In this document: piece after piece, positions 45,814 through 56,387 of the stretch
Layout of the letters: the number at the start of each line of letters is the position of its first letter
How positions within the stretch are numbered: the first letter of the stretch is position 1
Assembly (NCBI GenBank): GCA_963693085.1
Contig: OY856409.1
Location: 502,852,303-502,916,302 of the forward strand
DNA: 64,000 bases
Origin: Alisma plantago-aquatica
Lineage: Eukaryota; Streptophyta; Magnoliopsida; Alismatales; Alismataceae
Reading direction: 5' to 3'
Notes under the pieces: model-generated
Told to the model about the DNA's origin: nothing
Seen by the model: the letters and a program-made list of their open reading frames with translations, nothing else
Databases searched by the model: none
Translations under genes and position numbers: made by a program

Positions 45814-48133
45814 GCAGGGGTGTGGCTGAGCGCGGGATGCCCAATTCGGATTTGGGCATGCTGGAGAAGGTGGTTGCTGGTGTAGGTCGTGGAAGGGGTC
45901 TCAGACATCAAGGAGGAATGTGTGAGATTTTGTCGAGTTTGTGGGGATGAGGTGGAGGCATTGCCTCAGTTTCTCGCAAAGTGGGTAAAAGCGGGTTGTA
46001 GTGGTCGGGGTCGAGGACTCATGGATGTAGCCACATTCTGGCAGGTTGCTCAGAGGTTGGGGATGACCCAGTGGTCGTCTGATCTTCCCTAGATCTGTGG
46101 AGGCACCATCGGATGGTCAGGGTGGCTCCATTGAGCCACGTTCTGGTTTGACTGGCCGCATGACATTTAAATGTCACAGCCTCAAAGTAATCCCAAAGTA
46201 CATATGCAAATAACATTCATTTGATTAAAACTTAGGTAGAAACTTTGTAAAATCATAGAGGGAGCTAGGAATGTCAGATTGACATTAAATTTGAGACATA
46301 TCTCCACATTAATGGTCCTTAGATGTTGGAAAACTTTGAGCAAGAAAATCATAAATTGATTGGTCAACATGTCACATTATAAAAATTAGGTTTTTAGAGT
46401 TAAGATATTATAAAAGAACAAGTATATAAGAGATAGAAAAACCACTTTATCACACTGGGCCAACTCAGTGTGCATGCCCACTCCCTCTCTCTATTTTCAA
46501 CTCCTAATGCTCTTACTGGCGTGGATTTATCTGATTGGCTGATTTTTGAAAAATTCGTAACTAATTGTTTATAGCTCAGAAAAATAAAATAAAATATTTT
46601 CAGTGCAAAATTCATAAGTAATAATCTATAAGTTAGAAAAATATAATAAAATATGTTTTGAATTGAGAAAAAGATAATCTAAAACATGGTGTGGTTTTTA
46701 TAACCTAATTTACTATCATTAAAAAGGAAATTTTTAGAGTTTTGAATAATTAATGTAAACCTAACCTTAATTCTACATATATGCATGATAGGTTGTTTTG
46801 GAGACCTAGGCTTTGATCAAGGACTGAATTTGGACTGTTTATATTTTTGAGAAAGGTATGATTGCATCCAACATTATTTCTATAATGAGAAATTTCTATT
46901 CCTATCTTTTAATCTATGTTTGCATCCCCTATTATTCTTTTTAAACAATTCACCTGATTTCTTCTTTCTCTTGGTCCTATGGACATTATTCTACACCATA
47001 TCTTGTTCTTTTAGAAAATATGCTTCATGTGAAGTACCTTATATTGTTACTGATCTTGTGATAATAATTGGACATTCTCTTGGCCTTTTCATATGCTTTG
47101 TTGATGACAGAACTCTATATGATGACATGTGATGTCTTTTTCCCACTTGTGAGGTGGATGTATATGTCGATCACTTTTGTGGTGACTACTTTGTAAAATA
47201 TGACTAGACTTTTTACTTGCCTCTACATTAAACATGCAATGTGATTCACTAGCACTAGAGTAGTGTAATTTTATTGGTTATTTGGGTAGACATTTATTTC
47301 ATGCTTGGGCCAATATGCTCCTATTATTTTTGGTATGGAGGTGGCCCCATACCCGGGTTTCAAGTTTATGAGGCTTGGACCACTTTTTATATATTTGGGA
47401 GTTTGGTTATGTGCCATTCTTTATTAGGTTTCAAGTTATGAGGCTTGGCCGCCATTGTCTTTATATTGTTCTAGGTCTATGTTTATCTCACATGCATGGA
47501 GGTTGGTTATGATGTTATGGGTTGTGTGTTCCCTAATTCTTGATATGTGTCTATGTGGCACAATTTTTATTGTTTAATTATGGCAAGTATTTCCTTTATC
47601 ATATGATGGTGATTCTTTCCTCTTATGCCCTTTTGGGTAGTACTTTTATCTTTCATAGAAAGCCTTTATTTTGATGTCCTTTATTTTGTATATTGCTCAA
47701 TTTTTATTTTTAGTATGCACATACCATCCTTTGCTAATGTCATCTATTTTTCTTCTCTTGTTGGGGTATGCTTCCAACCCTAGATGAAGGACTTGGATGA
47801 TGTGGCATGAAGTCTTAGACTTAGCTTAAGGAGTTAAAGCTTGGAGACAAACTTCTTATGGTTTAGATTTCCCTCTACTTAGATCCATATGTTGTATCTT
47901 ACATGTAAACCCTATGTGTGAGATTATGATGTACTTTTGTAATCTAGTTGAGAAATTGAATACAGTCATTACTTTTATTTTGCTGCTACACTTTAGTTGT
48001 TTTGTATACCATTAATTGAGATTTGAAAATTTTATACCCACTCTAGCATACCTTTTGGGTGTTCTTGGACTGGAGGTTCTATTCTTCAAACTTTTAGTAG
48101 GGAGTGGATCCCCTCTGGGTCCCACTCTTTATA

Positions 48134-49000
48134 GCACGGTATCAGAGCTCACGGTAGTCAAAATCTGACTATTTCAATTTTGTCTCTCTTATTAGATCCC
48201 TTGACTTAGATAGTTACCTCTAGGTGAGATGTTTTCCCTAGATCTTACCTAAGTTTTTTTATGATGAAAGGTTGATATGAGCTTCACATTAGAATGATGA
48301 TGTTTAGTAAACCCTAATGTGATGAGGTTTTAGGTGATCTTACCCTACCATATAAGCTAGTGATGACATATAGCTTTTGATGCAATAAGGTTTGATTTGA
48401 GGATGAAAATCAGGATATGAGTATATGGTAGGATAAGGAGATCTTGTTATAGAAAAATTGGGACTTCATTTCTGCATCAATTTTGAGCTCAATTTTGTTT
48501 CAGATCACATGACTTTTCAAAGAAAAATATATTTTCAAATATACTACTATATGTACAAAATTTTCTGGATTTTATCAAAGTTTTCTTGGACTAAGTCACA
48601 ATGAAGATTTTCTGGATGTATGGATAGTGAAACCCTAGAATTAGTTGAAATAGGATCTTAACCCTAGTTTTGGCTATGAAGAAATGACTAGGAATATATG
48701 GATAATATAAAGGTGTAGTAGACCTACCCTTTGTACCCTATGACTTTTTGGATGTTTATGTATGGTTGTTAGGTTAGAGACACAAGGAACTAAAACTCAA
48801 CCCTAGATGGTTCTGACTTGTAGTGGGATATATGAACAACAAAATCTCTAAAACATTCACAACTAAAAGAGATGTGGGTAACTCTAGATGTTGTTCGGTT
48901 TGACTTGATAGGTAAAATCTTATAAGGGTGGAGAGTAGTTAGTTGTTGATGTTTGGATCAATAGATTTCCAGGATGAAATCCTTTTAAGGGGTGGAGTGT
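48134..49000 (+). other. Internal region of the LARD-like element, non-coding
   Basis: 867 bp with the primer-binding site at its left end and the polypurine tract at its right. No frame longer than about 60 codons on either strand and no gag or pol motif. Confidence 0.8.
48137..48148 (+). other. Primer-binding site of the LARD-like element
   Basis: CGGTATCAGAGC, initiator-Met complement with the first base changed, three bases after the LTR end. Confidence 0.85.
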
Positions 49001-49923
49001 TGTAACGAATCGAAACTCAGCTTTTGACCCTGATCATATGTCTTGGAGCATAATCAACTTGGTTCTTTGGGTTTATCCAAACAAGGATAAAGATATGCAC
49101 ATTAGTAGCTTGATTGAAATCCTACCATGATTATGCATGTATAAAACACCCTAATGTAACCTAATGTTCTCACATTAGTCTTAGGTCATTAATGGACACA
49201 TAAAATATGTTACATGAGATGAATGGAGATTTCATAGTAATTCATACAAAATAATCTTACATGATTCCTTTGGTGGTAATATGAAAATATGGGACACAAT
49301 TGGAAGAATGGTAATAATAATAATGAAATAATATATTGAATAATATAATAATGGACCACAAATGCCAATTATGTAAAACTCTTAAAAGGAAGACAAATTG
49401 GTTAAAAATAACATCAGATTCATTTCCTCTGGATATGTTTTAGAGGCTAATTTTCACAAATTTAGGATAATAATAATCGACACATATTTTATATAGAAAA
49501 TAAAAGGTGATTTTCCTTTAAAATAACAAATAAAATAATAAATGACTCCAAAAGAGTAAAATAACTTTAGATTCAAAATGAACATGTTAAAATAAGTCTA
49601 TTTGTGAGTTTTCATGTAATTTGGATAATCTTTAATATACACGTGAAAATGGCTAGGGCATAGGGACGCATTCCTAGGGTGATATTCTCCACCGCTGGTG
49701 GCAGCCGCCACCTCTCCCCTCTGATTGGGCATTCCGCCCTTCTGAGTCCACCCAGATCCTCTTCCTGCTCCTTTCCCTTTCCCGTCGGCGCCCTGATCCA
49801 TCTCCTTCGAGGTGTGTCTGATAGCCCTTCATCACAAATGCGGGTTAGGGTTCTAAGGTACACCTTTACTGCCCGCTTCCAGCGTGGCCATCTACACCCC
49901 TTAGAGTGACGCCCATCGATCCA

Positions 49924-51698
49924 ATGTTGCCTTCACCATTACTCTGTAGGATATCGAGATAGAACCCGCAAGGACATCTTGCTCAAAAGATCGTCTCGGA
50001 GTGACGAGAAAGCTTTGCTCTTTCTTTCACACCGCCAGACGATGTGATCCAGGATATCAGAAACTTGCTTCTGTCGCCAACCCCGCCCTCTATGATGATC
50101 AAGAATGCACAAACCTCGATCACGATGTTGACGCCTACTCCACGGATGGGCATCAGTGGTACATCACAGACGACTCCATTGCCACAACCTGTGACAGGGC
50201 AGCTCCTCCTGGATAACGGTTCCACGGCCCCTGCGTCTGAGGCGGGACCCTCCCAACCGACTGAACACAATGCCCAATTGCCCCTGAACGCGACTGTGGC
50301 TAATGACCCTCTGCCGCCCCTAGCGGTTTGGAACACATTAGAATGGATGAGGAGGGTTCCAAGCAGAATAGATAGACACCTCTCTTTGGCATCCCTCATG
50401 ACACGTGCTTCAGATGCATGGGTCATAGGCATTGGCAGTCCCAATGCACAATAAAGAAGGTGTGCTACGTCTGCCGCCATCTGGGACACCTCACACATAG
50501 ATGCGTTGAGCGTCGTCGTTGTCTGCCACCCACGCGACCACCGCCTGATATCTTTTCCCGGCAGAGTTTTCCCCTCCTGATAGCCTGCATCCCATCTCGT
50601 GGGGGTCCGCAACATACTCCCAAGAGGATCTTCGTCTCTCTCAAAACCGGAGATGCAGATAGACTTTAGAGGATCCAATCTTTCAATTGTGCGATTAGCG
50701 TATCTTGGGTTGATGGCATTCCATGGGAGCCTCTCAAAGCTTTTCTAAGGCATACATGGCCTATAGAAGTGGATATCTATAGATTCGCATATCGGAGAGC
50801 CGTTATCTTCTTTGAACAAGAGTGTGAAGCACGGGATACCCTGCGGTCTACACAGATATACAACCGACACCATCGCCTGTCTGTTAAGAATATGACAGTA
50901 GTTGACGAAGGGAACAAGAAGGAAAGATTTTGGTTTTGGTTAACCGACCTCCCCATCGTCTTCAGAGATGAAGTCACCACCCGGGAGCTTATTCAACCGT
51001 TCGACACTCTAAACTTTATATCTAGATGGCAGTTGAGTGCGAATGACCTCTCGGGTATTCCTTTATTAGTGGAAGCTTTCAATGATGACATGCCTCAATA
51101 CATTGTGGTTACCCACGACAATGACAGAGCCATTATCAAGTTGCATATGGTAGCAAGATGCGCAGACGATGATAATCACTTCCATATCTCTGAGGTCGGC
51201 AATGAGCTTAACATCCCCTTGGACGTCCTTGAGAATCATGGTGCAGCACGGTTTGAGGGAGATGAGATTTGACCCACCACCTTTGAAGATGACAAGCCAC
51301 AATCCCAAGTGGGTAGAGGCTATGTTGAGTCCTTTCATGCACCACCCCTTCCCCCTCCACTCCACCATGAGAAAAGGGTTGGCTCTCCGGTCAGATCTGA
51401 ATCTCTTAATCGTGATGTCAGGATCGTCCTAGATGATGAAGGCAATCGTCATCGATTGGAGCATTATAGCCTCACCGATTTCATCGTGATGGGTGAGTAC
51501 GACGAGACAGACCACTTGAGGATTGGGCATAGTAGATATAGAACAAGTTCTATGAGAAGATCACTTCCCCTCATCGATGATACTAGAAGAAGGCATCCGC
51601 TAGACTACTGGAAGACCCACCATAGGAGACTATCAGATGGAGATATGTCTCAATACGATGATGAATGTGATGAGGAGGAGAGGAGGTACATTTACTAG
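49924..51698 (+). pseudogene. LINE 2 ORF1 (double-knuckle type), broken
   Basis: Aligns along its length with the intact 594-residue ORF1 at 11,655-13,439. The start MLPSPLL is shared, confirming the ATG at 49,924. Stops occur at 49,960 and about 50,005, with frame changes before the knuckles. The knuckles are near 50,408-50,510: the second reads CYVCRHLGHLTHRC intact, while the first has lost its leading residues by frameshift. The globular part (ISVSWVDGIPWEPLKAF ... ERFWFWLTDLPIVFRDE, about 50,695-51,270) and an acidic/Arg-rich tail (to 51,698) follow. Non-functional. Confidence 0.85.
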
Positions 51699-51741
51699 AA
51701 TGTAATGACCTCCGAATATGGAGTCCTATATCCTTTTTTTA

Positions 51742-54700
51742 ATGGATCAGGCGCTCATGTTTTGGAATATCAGGGGTGCGGCCAACAATCCCACACGAAG
51801 AGTACTTGGTAATCTATGTAGGCGACATAAACGTTATGTAGTCAGTATGTTTGAGCCTTTCCTTCATGCCCAACACGCAGAGGAGCTGCTTGATATTATT
51901 AGGCTTGATTGGGCTACCGATAACCAGATGGAAGAAGGAAAAATTTGGATGTATGCTGATTCTACGAGACAGCCGTAGGTGGTTAAAGTGCACATACAAC
52001 ATGTTACGATTAAACTGTTAAATGTGGACGGTTCCCCTTTGTTTGTCTCGTCCATATATGCCACCTGTTATCATGTCAACAGACATCTCCTGTGGGATGA
52101 ACTCAATACCATGGCAGTTAAAATCGGAGATTCTCAGTGGATCATCGCTGGCGATTTTAATGTGATAAGGATGCAGATTGAGAAAAAAGGGGGTAATCCC
52201 ACTCCTTTTCAAGAGATATTGGAGTTTAACTCTATGATTAGTGATGCTGATCTGAAGGAGATCCCATTCGAGGGCAGCAGATTTACATGGGTTAATAAAA
52301 AACACCTTACTCCCACGATCTGGCAGTGCCTAGATCGAGTTTTGGGTAATGTCACGTGGACTGCCGATAAGCCTAATAGTATTTGTTCCCATCTTACCAG
52401 GTTTCGGGTTTTTGATCATTATCCTCTCCTGGTTTCGTCGGGCCGTGCCCATAAACCCCGTACACGTGCTACCTTCACATTTCTTTCTGCCTGGTTAAAG
52501 CATGATGATTGCTTGGATGTGATTCATTGTGCTTGGGACGAGCATGTTGTTGGTCATCCGTCCTTTGTCTTCTATCACAAGCTAAAGAAGGTTTGAGTGG
52601 CCCTTCGAAGGTGGAACAAAGAAGTTTTTGGGGACATTATATAGAAAAGAAGGGATCTGGAGGACATCGTATATACCACTCAAATTGCCTTTGATGAGAA
52701 CCCCAAGCACACGAATGAGATGCACCTTAGGGAGGCAGAATTGGAGCTAAAGGGAGTGTGTGATCTAGAGGAATCCTTATGGAAGGAGAAAGATAGGATT
52801 CAATGGCTTTCCCATGGCAAAAGAAATACATCCTTTTACCATGATGTGGTGAGGAATAGGAGGAATAAGTAGATCATCCAAAAACTTATCTTACCTGACA
52901 ATTCCATCATTACTGATCCAGAGGACATGACTAAGCACGCTGCATTGCATTACCAGGCTCTCTATAACGAAGACGTGACTCCAGATGAGATATTTCTTGA
53001 TCCGTTCCTACAAGAGATCCCAGAATGCTTTTCTACTGATGATAACATGTCCCTTGTTGATCCACCTGATGAATCGGAAATTCTGAGCACTATCAAAGAA
53101 ATGGACATTTCTTATGCTCTGGGCCCGGATGGTTTTTCCTTGCCTTTTTTCTCGGCCGCTTGGGACATTATCTGACACAACTTCATGGAGGTGTTAGGTG
53201 CCTTCTTCGCCCAACAAACATGTCATCGTGGCCTATTCTGCTACAGGATCGTTCTTATCCCTAAGGTGGACACACCGAAATCCCTTTCTTCTGATTTTCA
53301 CCCTATATCTATTGAGAACATGATGCTCAGGATTCTTGCCAGAACCTTAAGTAACAAGATGTATCCACTGATGACCAAGATGATCTCCCTGGAATAAGGA
53401 GCTTTTGTGAAAGGTAAAGACATCACGAACCATATCAAGATGGTTAAAGAGATGATGCATGATATTAATCGGGGAAGGAATGATCCAAATGTCATGATCA
53501 AAGTTGATATGACAAAAGTGTATGACTGGGTGCATTGGAAAGTGCTTGAACACATCATGTCTCATTTCAGTCTCATGCATGACGCTATACAACCTCTTCT
53601 TAGCTTTTTCCACTCTTCATGGGCCACTATCAACCTGGGTGAGATGAATGCGGGTTTTTTCCCAATGCACAGAGGTCTTAAGCAAGGAAATCCTTTGTCC
53701 CCTTTTCTGTCCATTCTTTTTGAAGAGATCTTATGTAGAAAGATCAAACCGATGGCTGTAGAATCTCTCATCTCCCATTTCTGCACACGAGGAGGAGGGG
53801 TGGCTCCTCCCATTCTTCTATACGCAGATGACATTATGATATCATTTAACGCTAACAATACATTTGTAGAGCTCATTAAGAACACTATGTGTGACTATGA
53901 GAAGGCATCTGGATAGGCGGTCAATCGCGTGAAATCATCCTGCGTCATGGGGGGTCAGACTTGATTAGAGCTCACGTGGTTTCCGCTAAGCTCAGGATAC
54001 AGCTTGGGAGTGGCTCATTCTTATATCTTGGCATCCCGGTCTCCATTGGGTGCTCTAAGATCTCCGACTTTGAGTTCCTTATTCACAAGATTAATTCCAA
54101 GATTGGTGGATGGAAAGCTCGTCTTCTTTCCTTTACTGGTCGGCTTCTCCTTATTGAACATGTCTTATCCTCTATTTCCATATACACCGCAGCTGCTATC
54201 GGCATCCCAGCTGGCATTGCTAATAGAATTGAAAAGCTCTTATCTTGATTCCTATGGGTCGATACGAGTAATAATTCTAGAAGATCATGGGTTAGTTGGA
54301 AGAGAGTTGCCACTCCTAGAGCTTCAGGTGGCCTCGACTTGGTTCCTCTATACCTTATCAATGATGCATTCATAGCTAAGGCCTATTGGGAGGTTATTAA
54401 GGGTGAGTCTATCTGGGCATCTTTTATGCGTAACAAATATGTGAGCAATACTAGCAACAGGTCCACCTCTCACCCTGCCATGCTTAAACTCAGTGCATCC
54501 CCCTCACCTTTCTTGAAACGAGTCTGGAAAATGTTTCCTCGAGTTTTCCCTCACTGCAGATGGTTGCTTGGGAGGGGCAATATCCCTTTCTGGGATGCTT
54601 TATGGTGTGACCATAGAATGGCCGATTTTGCAATTCAAGCTAGCGATAAAAATCATCAGTTTCTTGTCAGTGATTTCTGGTTACAAGACCAAGGGTGGGA

Positions 54701-55956
54701 CTGGCACGCGCTATCACAGATCATAGATGATGATGGTATCAACATGATTAGATCGGAAAATATTTGGATTTCAGACAATGAGGATTCAGTAATATGGGCA
54801 TCGGCCGTCAATGGAACCTTCTCTCTTAGATCAACAAAGAGTGTGCTACGTGAGGGCAACCTAGGAGGTCACCCTGGGCTTGATAATATTTGGTCTGCAG
54901 ATGCTCTAAAGGAGGTGACTTTTATATGGAAGGCGGCACGTAAGGCGTTACCAGCTGACGAGAATATCAGGAGATGTAGGATCTCCATTGTCTCCCGTTG
55001 TGAGTGTTGTTCTGATCCTCAAGAAGAAGACGTAACCCACTTGTTGTTCTAGAGTTTCCTTGCAAGATCTTTCTAGTAGAGATTCATTGCTTTGACAGGG
55101 ATGAACGCTCCACGTGACATTCCAGCCCTCCTTGAGATGTGAAATAGAGGTTCTTCTCACGACATTCTAAATTGGACGGCTGGGTGCTTGGCCACCCTTA
55201 TCCCTTTCAGCATATGGAGGCTGAGATGCCAACGCAGGTATGATGGGTCGATGATTTCATCGGCAAGAGAATGGGAGAGTGTTATCCTTAAAACTCAATA
55301 GAATGATGCAGACAAAAGCTTTTCACATTACTGAGAATGCCCCATTCTATGTGTCCTTGCGAGAGGCGCAGATAGATGATCCTCGGGTGATTTTGAAGGA
55401 AATATCACTGATTAAATGGGAACCGCCCGATATTTACAATCTCAAATTGAACATATCGACTGGGAGAAATAGAGATTCACGAGGCAGGTATTGCCGGTGG
55501 GTGGTAGGGATTGTGAGAAATCACCATGCCCAGGTCGTTCTAGCTTTTTGGGCATGGATTAGGGTGTCTAACTTTGTAACACCCTTCCTACAAGCTTGCT
55601 ATGTTGGCCTTAAATTCATGGCAGACCAAAGATTTAACATCTCATCTTTAGAGATTGACTATCAACAGATCTATAAAATTATCTGGAAAGACCATGTAGC
55701 TCCGTGGCGTGCACTTGGCATCGCTCGCGCCCTCAAGATGGAGATGCAACAGTCTGACATCATGGGTAGTATGATACACAGGCAAGCGAATGTCGTTGCC
55801 ATGAGTTTGGGTATATGGGGGTGTCACTTGGATGCTTCATTCCTATGCTCAGATTCTAGGAACCTTCCGACAAAGGTTCGTGGTCTGGCTCTGCTCAATA
55901 AGAATCACACGCCTTACATGGTTACAAGGAAGTTCAGAGTGGAAGGTTTGGCTTGA
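51742..55956 (+). pseudogene. LINE 2 ORF2: endonuclease, reverse transcriptase, RNase H
   Basis: About 1,405 codons. The endonuclease (51,742-52,450) keeps MFWNIRGA, the Glu of SMFEPF, AGDFNVI, FTWV, LDRVL and the DH of FDHYPLL. The RT (about 53,060-54,250) keeps GPDGF, IKVDMTKVYDWVHW, GLKQGNPLSP and the catalytic YADD (53,821-53,832). A Cys-rich zf-RVT-like block with a CECC motif follows (about 55,000), then an RNase H-like domain (55,430-55,800). One frame holds from 51,742 to 53,914 despite stops at 51,976, 52,594, about 52,642, about 52,870, 53,173, 53,395 and 53,914. A frameshift covers 53,961-55,052, and the first frame returns by 55,279. RNase H lacks most catalytic acids (KLNISTG in place of DG; MIHRQAN kept). 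Not functional. Confidence 0.9.
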
Positions 55957-56342
55957 ATGGTTTACTGTCTTGGCTATTGTTGGGTGCTTTGGTGGTTGGG
56001 TAATACCCACATTTTATAAGAGGTAGATGTAATCATATTTTTGATGGTTTTTCCTACATGAGGAGGGTAGGATGAATAAGAAGACCTCCTAGCTTAAAAA
56101 AAAAGTATGTAAAAGCCCAAAATATTAAATAATGTGCCAAATAACTTCAAAAATTAATGCACAAATCATGTTCCATATGGTTTAGTTTTCTTGACGGTGA
56201 CGTTTCACATTAATTGGGTAATTCTAGAAGTCTCTAACGCCTTAAGAAAGAGAAAATATGAATTAGTTTAAAAGAATTAAATAAAATATTTGTAGTCTTC
56301 AAAAGAAAATTCTAATTTCATATTTAGATTCTACTTACTCAA

Positions 56343-56387
56343 CTTTGTGGATTAATAGAAGGAGTAGTATGCTTAATGTTAAAAAAA
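56343..56387 (+). mobile_element. 45-bp poly(A)-tailed micro-insertion with 17-bp duplication
   Basis: 38 bp ending ATGCTTAATGTT plus A7, flanked by AGATTCTACTTACTCAA (56,326-56,342) and AGATTCTACATACTCAA (56,388-56,404), one mismatch in 17. The matching site in the 5' LTR (near 42,820-42,845) has one copy of the flank and no insert. This is the layout of an extremely 5'-truncated LINE or SINE insertion made after the LARD-like element arrived. Confidence 0.75.

Larger units (their letters stand above)
43980..46454 (-). mobile_element. Solo LTR C, 2.5 kb, inside the LARD-like 5' LTR
   Basis: TGTCACCAGTTAAC (43,980) to TTTATCACA (46,454), absent from the matching position of the 3' LTR near 57,530, which supplies an empty site. 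Flanking 5-mers TTGGG (43,975-43,979) and CTGGG (46,455-46,459) differ by one base. The - orientation is suggested by CTATTTAAAT (- strand, 45,813-45,804), which is followed on that strand by a leader-like part. It includes a tetrad of near-repeats of TACTACCAAAGAGTTG (about 44,545-44,705). Confidence 0.8.
41944..48133 (+). repeat. LARD-like element 5' LTR, interrupted
   Basis: Starts TATAACGAACC (TG changed to TA), ends CACTCTTTATA. It aligns with the 3' LTR in blocks: 41,944-42,630 with 49,001-49,665; 42,610-43,979 with 56,105-57,530; 46,455-48,133 with 57,531-59,286. It lacks the LINE and the 45-bp insertion of the 3' LTR, and carries the 2.5-kb solo LTR at 43,980-46,454. Open frames at 42,876-43,202 (-) and 43,231-43,799 (+) have shadows in the 3' LTR but match no known protein; I treat them as LTR leader DNA. 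Confidence 0.82.
49660..56104 (+). mobile_element. LINE 2 of the window: near-full-length L1-type element, decayed
   Basis: About 6.45 kb: 5' leader of ~260 bp, ORF1 (49,924-51,698), a 43-bp gap, ORF2 (51,742-55,956), a ~140-bp 3' end and an A9 tail (56,096-56,104). It interrupts the LARD-like 3' LTR; the empty site is readable at about 42,595-42,620 in the 5' LTR. The 5' edge lies between 49,645 and 49,670, and no target duplication can be seen, so a small target deletion is possible. It is the same family as LINE 1 by ORF1, RNase H and 3' end. Confidence 0.88.

Noticed and set aside
50001..50678. 231-codon - strand frame opposite LINE 2 ORF1
   Set aside because: It is antisense to ORF1 sequence that aligns with the intact ORF1 copy; it has no motif of its own.
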